From: Amycolatopsis sp. WAC 01376
GTDB taxonomy: Bacteria > Actinomycetota > Actinomycetes > Mycobacteriales > Pseudonocardiaceae
Reading direction: 5' to 3'
Length of the DNA: 64,000 nucleotides
NCBI RefSeq assembly: GCF_003947415.1
Contig: NZ_QHKL01000008.1
Location: forward strand, 248,001 to 312,000
The position numbers and the translations under genes were made by a program. The notes below the pieces were generated by a model that saw only the letters and a list, made by a program, of their open reading frames with translations, ran no database searches and was not told the origin of the DNA. This document shows, in pieces, positions 27,401 to 34,181 of the stretch; position 1 is the first letter of the stretch; each line of letters starts with the position of its first letter.

Positions 27401-30400
27401 GCCGAGGGCGAGCATCACCGGCGTCAACGGGATCTCGCCGACCCCGCCGACACTACTGTCCACTGTGGAGGGTGTCGGCCGGTCCTCGTTGGCCAGCGCC
27501 GCCAGCCGCTCGGGGGTGCGGTGCTCGAACACCAGCCGCGGCGTCAGGGAAATCCCTTCACGCCGGGCACGGGCGGCCACCTGCATCGACGAGATCGAGT
27601 CGCCGCCCAGCTCGAAGAAGCTGTCCTCGACGCCGACCCGTTCCAGCCCGAGCACCTCGGCGAACACTCCGCAAAGGACTCGTTCGTCATCGGTCGACGG
27701 CTCGCGGCCGGCCGCCTTCGAGGAGAAGTCCGGTTCGGGCAGCGCCTGGCGGTCCACCTTGCCGTTGACGGTCAGCGGCAACTCGTCCAGCACCAGCATC
27801 GCGGCCGGGATCATGAACTCGGGCAGCGTGTCCGCGAGCTGTCCGCGCAGCTGCTCCGCATCGACCTCTTGTCCCGCTTCGGCGACCACGTAACCGATCA
27901 GGTGCTCATCACGGGCGAGCACCACGGCCTGCGCGACACCGGGAAGCGCGGCGAGCGCCACCTCGATCTCCCCAGGCTCCACGCGGTAGCCGCGGATCTT
28001 CACCTGGTCGTCGGCGCGACCGGCGAACGCCAGCACACCTTCGTCCGTCCAGTACGCCAGGTCCCCGGTCCGGTACATGCGCTCGCCGGGAGCGAAGGGA
28101 TCGGCCACGAACCGCTCGGCCGTCAGCACCGAACGGCCCAGATAGCCTTGCGCCACACCGGCTCCGGCGACGTACAGCTCGCCGGGCAGCCCCGCGGGCA
28201 CCGGCCGCAGGAACGCGTCGAGGACGTAGACCCGCCGTCCCGCGAGCGGACGGCCGATCGGCAGCACCGGCCCCATGTCGTCACCGGGTTCGAGCAGCCA
28301 CCACGTCGCGCACAGCGTGGCCTCGGTGGGCCCGTAGAGATGCCGCACCCGCACGTCCGGGCATGTCCGCCGCACCCGCTCGACCGCGGCGGGCGGCACC
28401 GCGTCGCCGCCGGGCAGCACCTCGCGCAGGCCGGAGACCGACTCCGGTGCTTCCTCGGCCAGCACCCGGAAACTCCCGGCCGTCAGGTGAGCGGCCGTGA
28501 CCCCGGCCGCGACGTGACCGGCCAGCGCCTCGCCGTCCACGACACCCGAGCCGGCGAGCACCAGCCGCGCGCCCGACAGCAGCGGCACCCACATCTCGAA
28601 CAGGGAGATGTCGAAAGCGTGCGAGGCGTGCATCAGCACTGCGTCGTCCGGACCGACATCCCAGCCCGGTTCGCCGACCAGCGCCGCGACGTTGCCGTGC
28701 GACACCGCGACACCCTTCGGCGTGCCGGTCGAGCCCGACGTGTACATCACGTACGCGACATCCTGTGCCGTCGCACCGATCGACAGCCGGGCCGACTCCG
28801 CGACCGCCCGCCGGGTCTCCGGATCGTCGAGGACGATCGGTGCGAGACCGCCGTCCAGCACGGCGTCCCGGTGCGCTTCCGTGCACACCACCGCCGCAGG
28901 CTCCGCGTCCGCCAGCATGAACTTCACGCGTTCCGCCGGATACGCGGGGTCCAGCGGGATGTACGCCGCGCCCGCCTTCCACACCGCGAGCAGCGTCGCG
29001 ATCAGATCGGGCGACCGGTCCATCACCACGGCGACCCGGTCGCCGCGCCGGACTCCCTTGCCGTTCAAGTAACCCGCGAGCCGCTCGGCGCGCTCGGCCA
29101 GCTCGCCGTACGACAGCGTCTCGTCACCGGCGACGACCGCGACCGCGCTTTCGCTCTGGCGCGAGAACAGATCCGGCGCCAGGACCTCCGGTGCCGGCTC
29201 GGCCGAGACACCCCACTGCCCGACCCTTTCGCGCTCGGCCACGCTCGTCACGTCGATGTCGGCGACGGTGAGGTCGTCCGACAGCCGGCGCAGCACACCC
29301 GTGAACCGCTCGACGATGGCGAGCGCGGCGGCCTGGTCGTAAAGGTCGGTCAGGTAATCGAGTTTGACGAGCATCGACTCGCCGGGGACGGCGACCAGCG
29401 TCAGCGGATAGTGGGCGGCTTCCTGGCCCTGGTTGACGCGAATGCCGAAGGGAGCGGCGGAATCCGGTCCGCCGAGCTCACGGGGGAAGTTCTCGAAGAC
29501 GATCAAGGTGTCGAAGCCCGCGCCGGGTCCGGCCGCCTGCTGGATGTCCGCCAGCCCGACGAACTGCTCGGGAATCAGCGCCGACTGCCGTTTCTGCAAC
29601 TCCGCCAGCATCTCGACGACCGGCGCCGCCCCACGCAGCCGCGCGCGCACCGGGACGGTGTTGAGGAACAGCCCCACCATCCCCTCCACGCCGGGGAGAT
29701 CCGGCGGACGCGCCGAGACGACCGCGCCGAACACGACGTCCGTCCGGCCGGTCAGCTGCGCCAGCACCAGCGCCCACGCACCCTGCACCACCGTGTTCAG
29801 CGTCAGGCCGTTACCGCGGGCCAGCTCCTCCAGCGATCGCGTGAGATCCGCGGGAAGTTCGACCGTGACACTCTCGGGGATGCCGGGCGCGCGTCCCGGA
29901 TCGGCGGGCGCCACCAAGGTCTGCGCCTCTAGGTCCCCCAGTTCCTTTGTCCAGGCCGAAAGCGCCTTGGTCTTGTCCTGGCGGCTCAGCCACGCGAGAT
30001 ATTCGCGGTACGGCGTCACTTCCGGCAGCTCCGCCGCCTCGTACAGCGCCGACAACTCGTCGAACACGATGGGCAGCGACCAGGCGTCCATGATCGCGTG
30101 ATGGCAGGTGACCACCAGCCGGTGACTGTCGTCCCCGAGCCGGATCAACGTCAGCCGCAGCAACGGCGCCGTCGCGAGGTCGAACCGCTTCGTCCGGTCC
30201 TCCTCGGCCAGCTCCCGCACGGCCGCTTCGGTGTCGTCGAGATGGGACAGATCGATCTCGCGCCACGGCAGTTCCACCTGCCGCGCGATGATCTGCACGG
30301 TCTCACCCGATTTACGCTGCCGGAAACAAGCCCGCAGCGAAGCGTGGCGCGCCAGCAAGGCCTCCCACGCCGCGCGGAGCCTCGCCGCGTCCACCGGGCC

Positions 30401-30526
30401 GTCGAGCTCCAGGACCCAGTGTCCAATGTAGACGTCGAGCCCGTCACCGTCGTAGACCGCGTGGAAGACCAGCCCTGCCTGCAACGGCGACAGCGGCCAG
30501 ATGTCCTCGATCCGCGACTGAGCCAT
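18473..30526 (-). CDS. NRPS modules 4-6: C-A-T-E / C-A-T-E / C-A-T (Hpg4, Hpg5, Tyr/Bht6)
   Basis: 4017 residues from the ATG at 30526, which has GGGAGA upstream. Module 4: C with HHAIMDA near residue 142, A near 597, carrier LGGDSISSM near 975, E with HHLAVDAVSW near 1155. Module 5: C with HHVLLDG near 1612, A near 2064, carrier LGGDSILSM near 2445, E with HHLAVDVVSW near 2629. Module 6: C with HHISADG near 3100, A near 3562, carrier LGGDSITSM near 3944, no E. Codes read by hand: module 4 DIFHLGLLC (Hpg, exact), module 5 DAAHLGLLC (Hpg-like), module 6 DASTLGAIC (Tyr or beta-hydroxy-Tyr). D,D,L stereochemistry follows from the E domains. It is the counterpart of TcpC/RpsC and BpsB. It is preceded by a 484-nt intergenic region. 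Confidence 0.96.
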   Translation of the reverse strand: MAQSRIEDIWPLSPLQAGLVFHAVYDGDGLDVYIGHWVLELDGPVDAARLRAAWEALLARHASLRACFRQRKSGETVQIIARQVELPWREIDLSHLDDTEAAVRELAEEDRTKRFDLATAPLLRLTLIRLGDDSHRLVVTCHHAIMDAWSLPIVFDELSALYEAAELPEVTPYREYLAWLSRQDKTKALSAWTKELGDLEAQTLVAPADPGRAPGIPESVTVELPADLTRSLEELARGNGLTLNTVVQGAWALVLAQLTGRTDVVFGAVVSARPPDLPGVEGMVGLFLNTVPVRARLRGAAPVVEMLAELQKRQSALIPEQFVGLADIQQAAGPGAGFDTLIVFENFPRELGGPDSAAPFGIRVNQGQEAAHYPLTLVAVPGESMLVKLDYLTDLYDQAAALAIVERFTGVLRRLSDDLTVADIDVTSVAERERVGQWGVSAEPAPEVLAPDLFSRQSESAVAVVAGDETLSYGELAERAERLAGYLNGKGVRRGDRVAVVMDRSPDLIATLLAVWKAGAAYIPLDPAYPAERVKFMLADAEPAAVVCTEAHRDAVLDGGLAPIVLDDPETRRAVAESARLSIGATAQDVAYVMYTSGSTGTPKGVAVSHGNVAALVGEPGWDVGPDDAVLMHASHAFDISLFEMWVPLLSGARLVLAGSGVVDGEALAGHVAAGVTAAHLTAGSFRVLAEEAPESVSGLREVLPGGDAVPPAAVERVRRTCPDVRVRHLYGPTEATLCATWWLLEPGDDMGPVLPIGRPLAGRRVYVLDAFLRPVPAGLPGELYVAGAGVAQGYLGRSVLTAERFVADPFAPGERMYRTGDLAYWTDEGVLAFAGRADDQVKIRGYRVEPGEIEVALAALPGVAQAVVLARDEHLIGYVVAEAGQEVDAEQLRGQLADTLPEFMIPAAMLVLDELPLTVNGKVDRQALPEPDFSSKAAGREPSTDDERVLCGVFAEVLGLERVGVEDSFFELGGDSISSMQVAARARREGISLTPRLVFEHRTPERLAALANEDRPTPSTVDSSVGGVGEIPLTPVMLALGENAVRPGFAQARVLVTPPEFDQDVLVKALQVVLDTHDLLRARVESGQLIVPEPGAVDAAALVTRVVAGDLDEAAERAVRTATGTLDPATGTMLRAVWIDSPETGQGRLALVAHHLAVDAVSWGIILPDLRSAYEDATAALEPVTTSYRQWARRLAEQARDERTVAETEQWIALLDGAEPAVELSPGKKHSWSSTLSGDVANDLLTRLPGAFHCGIQDVLLAGLAGAVTRLRGTGGALLVDVEGHGREAADGEDLLRTVGWFTSVHPVRFEVGSGQLLKTAKEQIRAVPGDGLGYGLLRYLNPDTGARLAALPSAQIGFNYLGRTSLSAKDRAWQPSGEGPLGGGPDLILAHPVEVGAEVQDTPDGPRLGLAIDGRDLDPATVERLGEAWLEALAGLAADPAAGGHTPSDFALVELAQQDVTELEAATPGLTEIWPLSPLQEGMLFERAVADGGVDVYQSQRIFDLDGPLDAGRLRAAWNQVVARHDSLRTSFHQPASGEPVQVVTAEAEIPWRTVDLSEAGEPAAAAEIERLLAEDQAERFDVTKAPLLRLMLIKLGPVRHRFVLTSHHVLLDGWSTPLVLGEVSTAYAGGQGPSRPPSYRDYLTWLSRQDEQATQAAWQAELAGSDEPTVVDADADKTMVVPGEHAEWLPEAATRNLIGFARGHGLTVSTIVQGAWALVLSRLAGRTDVVFGTVVSGRPAEVPDVERMVGMFINTVPVRVRLDGDLPVLTMLQDLQARQSALTEHQYLGLSRVQRAAGAGAVFDTIVMVENYPHDAAGLGDDGGVSISSVVTRTGTGYPLTMSVSPGKRLQIRVAYRPDRIGEGTAAEVARQIVRVLERVSTEASLPVGRLGVTSESARASVVERWNSTGEATSGTTVPELFRRQAGKAPDAVAVVDGERTLSYAELDRESDRLAGYLAARGVRRGDRVGVVLERGAELLVALLAVWKAGAAQVPVNVDYPAERIERMLADSGAALAICVASSRDKVPERVEPVVMDSVPSHEVPLVSVGVHDVAYVMYTSGSTGVPKGVAVPHGSVAALAGDPGWSQGPGDRMLLHASHAFDASLAEIWVPLVSGATVVVAEPGAVDAQRVREAVERGVTTIHLTAGTFRVVAEEAPESFTGLREILTGGDAVPLASVERMRRACPDVRFRQLYGPTEITLCATWLVLEPGAETGSVLPIGGPLAGRKAYVLDAFLQPVAPGVTGELYLAGAGLAHGYLGAPSATAQRFVASPFAAGERLYRTGDLARWTDDGELLFGGRADSQVKIRGYRVEPGEIEAALTDVPDVAQAVVVAREERPGEKRLIAYVTAESGQALESDDVRARLAERLPEFMVPAVVLVLDTFPLTLNGKIDRAALPAPEFAGKPAGREPRTEAERVLTGLFAEILGLDRVGADDSFFELGGDSILSMRLAARARREDFVFGAKQVFEQKTPAGIAAVAERGVRQAEVSDGVGEVPWTPVVRALLERDPGAMARGALAQWVTAGVPGDLSIEALTAGLDALIDTHDLLRSRVIDSRLVVAERGTVDAAALLQRVEAGDGDLDEIAERHAHEAAGRLDPVAGVMFQAVWVVAGSEGRLVLAAHHLAVDVVSWRVLLADLQAACENPVLDPPPVSFRRWARTLAGQAASRTGELELWTEILDGAQARIGELDPRRDTIATSGRRSWTLPRDRASVLVEKATTAFHCGVHEVLLATLAGAVTRWRGGTAVVVDVEGHGRQPLEDMDLSRTLGWFTDVHPLRLDTAGIDPAEVDAAGRLLKQVKENVRAVPDGGLGYGILRYLDDETGKALAALPSPEIGFNYLGRFSPRPDGDAEPWQLAGTIGGTAEDDLPLRHAVEIDAVVLDGAAGPEFTLTVTWAERLLGEADAESLAQAWLDMLTGLAAYVGTDESAGGHTPSDFPLITLTWQEVAEVEALVPNVHDIWPLSPLQEGLLFHAVDERGPDVYAGMRTLALDGPLDVARFRASWQTLLDRHPALRASFHQLGSGTAVQAVAREVALPWQETDLSHLPEDEAPAEFERIEAESYSARFELSQAPLVHLHLVRFTERRHRLVLRSHHISADGWSLPVFLGDVMAAYEAGGDGRTLPAPTSYREYLSWLARQDKAAAREAWQTALAGLDEATHVVPPDTITTPIEPDRVRFDLDDELSRRLVEFTRGHGVTMNTLFQGVWALLLARLTGRDDVVFGTTVAGRPPEIPGVESAVGLFMNMLPVRARLIGAEPFLDMLSDLQDRQVASMSHQHIGLAEINQLVGPGAAFDTIVVFENYPPPPPPSDDPDVLALRPAGIPDDTGHYPLSIRASEGGGVHGEIIFRPDVFDRTRVEEILASIVRAFEQVVADPRIAVGRVELIGPEQRHLVVREWNRTDEALAAETLPALFRAKAGRTPDATAVEDGARSLSFGGLLAEVETLARVLVGLGVRRETRVGVLVERSVELVVALMGVTFAGGAFVPVDPDYPRERVEFMLANSAPEVLVCTEATRAVVPAGFAGKVLVLDEPPAAEPDVALPQVASEDAAYVIYTSGSTGVPKGVVVPHSGLVNLGHAHIERMAVTSSSRILQLSAIGFDAIVSELYMSLLAGATLVLPDSANMPPRVTLGDAIRRARITHLTVSPSVLASEDDLPGTLRTVLTGGEALSAALVDRWSPGRRMIQAYGPTETTICSTMSAPLAPGHDVVPLGGPIRNVRHYVLDAFLQPVPPGVAGELYIAGVGLARGYHGRPGLTSERFVADPFSPGGRMYRSGDRFRWGSDGRLYFVGRADAQVKVRGYRVEPAEIEAVLAEHPLAAQVAVAVHRDGPGDKQLVAYFVPSADAPAGGGAPASALRELAAERLPEYMMPAAFVALEKMPLTPNGKLDHRALQAPDFAGMTSGRNPRTALEAKLCGLFAEVLGLERVGADDSFFELGGDSITSMQLSARARRNGLELSPWQVFEEKTPERLATLVKEIPAEGETTPEPEPAGGALVALSADQLDQLEAGFS

Positions 30527-30703
30527 CAATATCTCCCTCGATCAACGAAGTTCTTCGGCGAAACCAAGCTCGGGTTCCCCTGCGCGAAGCCGAGGCGCCG
30601 ACGTCGAATACGGCATGTCCCCCCGCAGAATCGTCACCCGAAGGGTCTGCACGGACAACATGTCCAACGGGCGGGTTTTTCTGCGGTGAAAGGGACTGCG
30701 GCG

Positions 30704-30754
30704 AGAGGCGTGTGGAAATAGGGACGTTGAGTGTCCCTATTCCCACACACCTCT
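30704..30754. terminator. Hairpin upstream of the modules 4-6 gene
   Basis: AGAGGCGTGTGG-A-AATAGGGAC pairs with GTCCCTATT-CCCACACACCTCT around a short loop, with two mismatches in 22 bp. It lies 178 nt before the NRPS start, in the direction of transcription after the palindrome at 30955-31006. It could end transcripts from the upstream NRPS genes or regulate readthrough. The rest of 30527-31010 shows a GTCCACTGTGGAC palindrome at 30889-30901 and no gene. Confidence 0.65.
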
Positions 30755-30954
30755 TACCCAACGTCACCACATCACGGCTCTTTCCTGGTGCGCCTGGCCG
30801 AAGACGTCCATCACCGCATCAGACGCAGCGAAGGGAGCCTTCGCCCCACCACTGGGCCCGGACCAAAGGAGCCGCCCCTGCCTAAAGCGTCCACTGTGGA
30901 CACGTTCGGGGATCGAATGTCCGATTCATGGCGAAATAAGCAATTCTGTCAAGG

Positions 30955-31006
30955 GGTCGTGAGTGGCAATGGTCGTTCTAACCCTCTTTGCCACTCACGA
31001 CCACCC
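30955..31006. repeat. Palindrome of the GGTCGTGAGTGG family after the module 3 gene
   Basis: GGTCGTGAGTGGCAA pairs perfectly with TTGCCACTCACGACC. It begins 5 nt after the stop codon of the module 3 NRPS gene. This is the same family as the elements at 8446-8517 and 55547-55601. The position suggests a role in 3' end formation, though there is no U-tract. Confidence 0.8.
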
Positions 31007-31010
31007 GCAC

Positions 31011-34000
31011 CTACACCGAGTCGAACTCGGACTCGAATTCCTCGATCTCGTCCCGTCCCATGTCGACCAGTTCGAAGTCGGCGGCGGGACGGCGGGCCGC
31101 GGGGACCTCGTCCGGTTCCTCCCCCAGTTCGACGAACGACGCGAGTCCCGCCGGTGTCCGGTACTCGAACACCTCCCGCGCGCCGAAGGCCATTCCTTCG
31201 CGACGGGCCCGCGCCGCCAGCTGCATCGAAGTGATCGAATCGCCGCCCAGCTCGAAGAATCCGTCGTCCGCGCCGACCCGTTCCAGCCCGAGCACGCCGG
31301 CGAAGAGCCCGCACAACACCCGCTCGATTTCCGTGACCGGCTCCCGGCCGGAAACGCGTTCACCGAAGTCGGGCGCGGGCAGCGCCTCTCGATCGATCTT
31401 CCCGTTCGCCGTCACCGGCCACGCGTCCAGCACGATCACCGCCGCCGGCACCAGGTGATCCGGCAACACCCGGGCGACCTGCTCGCGCAGCCGTCCCGGA
31501 CGCACCTCCTGATCGGACACGACGTACCCGATCAACCGTCCGTCGCGGGCCACCACCACGGCCTGATCGACGCCCGGCTGATCCGCCAGTACCCCTTCGA
31601 TCTCCCCCGGTTCCACTCGATAGCCGCGGATCTTGACCTGGTCGTCGGCCCGCCCGGCGAAGACCAGCTCGCCTTCGCCGGTCCGGTACGCCACGTCCCC
31701 GGTGCGATACATCCGTTCACCCGGCGCGAACGGATCGGCGACGAACCGCTCCGCCGTCAGCGCCGTACGCCCCAGATAACCCTGCGCCACCCCGGCGCCC
31801 GCGATGTACAGGTCGCCCGCGACTCCCGGCGCCGCCGGGCGCAGGAAGACATCGAGTACGTACAGCCGCCGTCCGGGCAGTGGCCGTCCGATGGGCAGCA
31901 ACGGCCCTGTCCGTTCACCGGGCTCGATCGGTTTCCAGGTCGCGCACAGCGTGGTTTCCGTCGGGCCGTATGTATGCAGGACACGCAGCCGTGGGCAGGA
32001 TCGCCGGACCCGCTCCACCACGTCGAGCGGCACCACGTCGCCACCGACCGCCACGTCGCGCAGGCCCAGGAAGGATTCCGGCGCCTCCTGCACCAGCGCG
32101 CGGAACTGCCCCGCGGTGAAGTTCACCGCGGTGAGACCGTCCGCCACATGGGCGGCCAGCCGCTCCGCGTCGACCACGCCCGGCTCGGTGACGATCACCC
32201 GCGCACCCGATACGAGCGGCACCCACACGTCGTACAACGACGCGTCGAAGGTGTGCGGAGCGTGCATCAGCACCGCGCCACCGGCATGGACGCCCCACCC
32301 GGGATCCCCGGCCAGCGCCGCCACGCCTCCGTGTGAGATCACCGCGCCCTTCGGGGCGCCGGTCGATCCGGACGTGTACATCACATACGCCGGATCGTCC
32401 GCCCCGATCGGGACAACGGAGGTCTCGTGGCCGAGGGCGTCGTCGACGATGATCCGCCGATACCCGGCGGGCACCGCACCCGAGGTCTCCGCTCGGCACA
32501 TCACCACCGCGACGGCGGAGTCGGCCAGCATGTAGGCCACCCGGTCAGCGGGGTAGCCGGGATCGACGGGGATGAAGGCCGCTCCCGCCTTCCAGACCGC
32601 GAGCCAGGCCGCCGGCACCTGCGCCGACCGCTCCAACATCACCCCGACGCGGTCGCCGCGCCGCACGCCCCGCGCCCTCAGCGCCGTCGCCAGCCGGCCG
32701 GACCACTCGTCGAGCTCACCGAACGACCAGCTCCGGCCCCCGTCCGTCAACGCCGTCGCGTGCGGCGTCCGTTCCACCTGACGGCGGAACAGGTCCACGG
32801 CCGACGGCGCGTCCACCGGGTCGTCCGTTTCGTTCCAGCGCTCGACCACCAGCGCGCGGCCGGCGTCGTCCAGCACGTCCAGCCTGCCGACGGCCGTCCC
32901 CGGCTCCGCGATCATCCGCTCCAGCACCAGGGTGAGCCCGTCCAGCGCCGACTTGGCGACGGAATCGGCGACGACGTCCGCGTGATATTGCAGTTCGATT
33001 TCGAGGCTCTCGCCCGGCATGACGCCCAGCGTGATCGCGTACGGCGTCGCCTGGTTGAAGTCCCGCAAAGTCAGGCTGAGCTCGGACGACGAGTCAGTCG
33101 CCTGGTCGGCGTAGTTCTCGAACACGACGATCGTGTCGAAACCCGCCTCGCCCAGCTTCTGGATCTCCGGCAGGCCGAGATGGTGGTGCGCCATCATCTC
33201 GGACTGCCTGCCCTGCAAATCCGTCAGCATCCCGAGAACGGACTGTCCACCGTCCAACCGCACCCGCACGGGCACGGTGTTGATGAACAGCCCCACGGTC
33301 TGTTCCGCGCCCGGCAACTCGGCGGGCCGCCCGGAGACGACCGCACCGAACACCACGTCACGGCGGCGTGCCAGCCTCGCCAGCACCAGCGACCACGCCC
33401 CTTGGATGAGCGTGTTGAACGTCAGCCCGTGGCCGCGCGCGAAATCGGCCAGCGCGGAGGTGAACTCCGGCGAGTGGCGGACCACTTCGCTCGCGGGCAG
33501 GCCCGGGGTCCTGCCGGGGGTTTCGGGCAGTCCGAGCGCCGATCCGTCGGCGCCGTCCAGCTCTACTCGCCACGCAGCCTTGGCGGCCTCCTTGTCCTGC
33601 TTCCCCAGCCAGGCCAGGTAGTTCCCGTACGAACCCGGGGGCCGCAGCCGCGTCCCGACGCCGCCCGCCGCGTAGATCTCGAGGAGATCCGCCTCGATGA
33701 TCGCCCGCGACCATCCGTCGATGAGCAGGTGATGGCTCGTGGTCACCAGGCAGTGTTCGTCCGGGCCGAGCCGGATCAGCACCAGCCGCAGCAGCGGCGG
33801 CCGCGTGAGGTCGAACCGCGTGGCGCGTTCCTTCTCCGCGATCACGCTCGCCTCGGCCAGCGCGTCTTCCTCGGAGAGGCCGGACAGATCGCGTTCGGCC
33901 CAGGGAAGCTTGACGTCCCGGGGAATGAGCTGGATCGTCTCGCCGTTCTTCCGCCGCTGGAAGCTCGCCCGCAGCGCCGCGTGCCTGCTGACGACGATCT

Positions 34001-34181
34001 CCCAGGATCTCCGGAAGCGTTCCGTGTCCAGGGGTCCGTCGATGATCTGCGTCTGCTGGATGAGGTGGATGTCCGGCGCCTCGTCGTCCAAGGAGGCGTG
34101 ATAGAGCATTCCCGCCTGCATGGGTGAGAGCGGCCAGACTTCCGCCAGTGCCGATCCAGAAGAAGTGGTCGAAGTGTTCAC
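31011..34181 (-). CDS. NRPS module 3: C-A-T (Dpg3)
   Basis: 1056 residues. C with HHLLIDGW near residue 151, A with TSGSTGAPKG near 605 and YGPTETTLCATW near 738, carrier LGGDSITSM near 977; no epimerase, so L-configured, as residue 3 is in all GPAs. The code I read is DAYNAGTLC. It differs from the module 7 Dpg code at three positions but keeps Y, G, T, L and C, so Dpg is the best guess. A stand-alone module 3 gene is typical of teicoplanin/ristocetin-type clusters and unlike vancomycin, where modules 1-3 are fused. The GTG start at 34181 overlaps the stop of the previous gene (GTGA), implying coupling; longer in-frame starts only extend into that gene. Confidence 0.93.
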   Translation of the reverse strand: MNTSTTSSGSALAEVWPLSPMQAGMLYHASLDDEAPDIHLIQQTQIIDGPLDTERFRRSWEIVVSRHAALRASFQRRKNGETIQLIPRDVKLPWAERDLSGLSEEDALAEASVIAEKERATRFDLTRPPLLRLVLIRLGPDEHCLVTTSHHLLIDGWSRAIIEADLLEIYAAGGVGTRLRPPGSYGNYLAWLGKQDKEAAKAAWRVELDGADGSALGLPETPGRTPGLPASEVVRHSPEFTSALADFARGHGLTFNTLIQGAWSLVLARLARRRDVVFGAVVSGRPAELPGAEQTVGLFINTVPVRVRLDGGQSVLGMLTDLQGRQSEMMAHHHLGLPEIQKLGEAGFDTIVVFENYADQATDSSSELSLTLRDFNQATPYAITLGVMPGESLEIELQYHADVVADSVAKSALDGLTLVLERMIAEPGTAVGRLDVLDDAGRALVVERWNETDDPVDAPSAVDLFRRQVERTPHATALTDGGRSWSFGELDEWSGRLATALRARGVRRGDRVGVMLERSAQVPAAWLAVWKAGAAFIPVDPGYPADRVAYMLADSAVAVVMCRAETSGAVPAGYRRIIVDDALGHETSVVPIGADDPAYVMYTSGSTGAPKGAVISHGGVAALAGDPGWGVHAGGAVLMHAPHTFDASLYDVWVPLVSGARVIVTEPGVVDAERLAAHVADGLTAVNFTAGQFRALVQEAPESFLGLRDVAVGGDVVPLDVVERVRRSCPRLRVLHTYGPTETTLCATWKPIEPGERTGPLLPIGRPLPGRRLYVLDVFLRPAAPGVAGDLYIAGAGVAQGYLGRTALTAERFVADPFAPGERMYRTGDVAYRTGEGELVFAGRADDQVKIRGYRVEPGEIEGVLADQPGVDQAVVVARDGRLIGYVVSDQEVRPGRLREQVARVLPDHLVPAAVIVLDAWPVTANGKIDREALPAPDFGERVSGREPVTEIERVLCGLFAGVLGLERVGADDGFFELGGDSITSMQLAARARREGMAFGAREVFEYRTPAGLASFVELGEEPDEVPAARRPAADFELVDMGRDEIEEFESEFDSV

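Noticed and set aside
24218..29932. 1904-residue plus-strand ORF opposite the modules 4-6 NRPS gene
   Set aside because: A shadow frame with low-complexity composition and no motifs; the opposite strand codes for well-conserved NRPS domains.
30889..30901. GTCCACTGTGGAC as a third activator binding site
   Set aside because: The half-sites are only 3 nt apart instead of 17-19. Similar GTCCAC-N-GTGGAC strings occur inside coding DNA (for example near 27,460 and 54,055), so it looks like a common genomic word.
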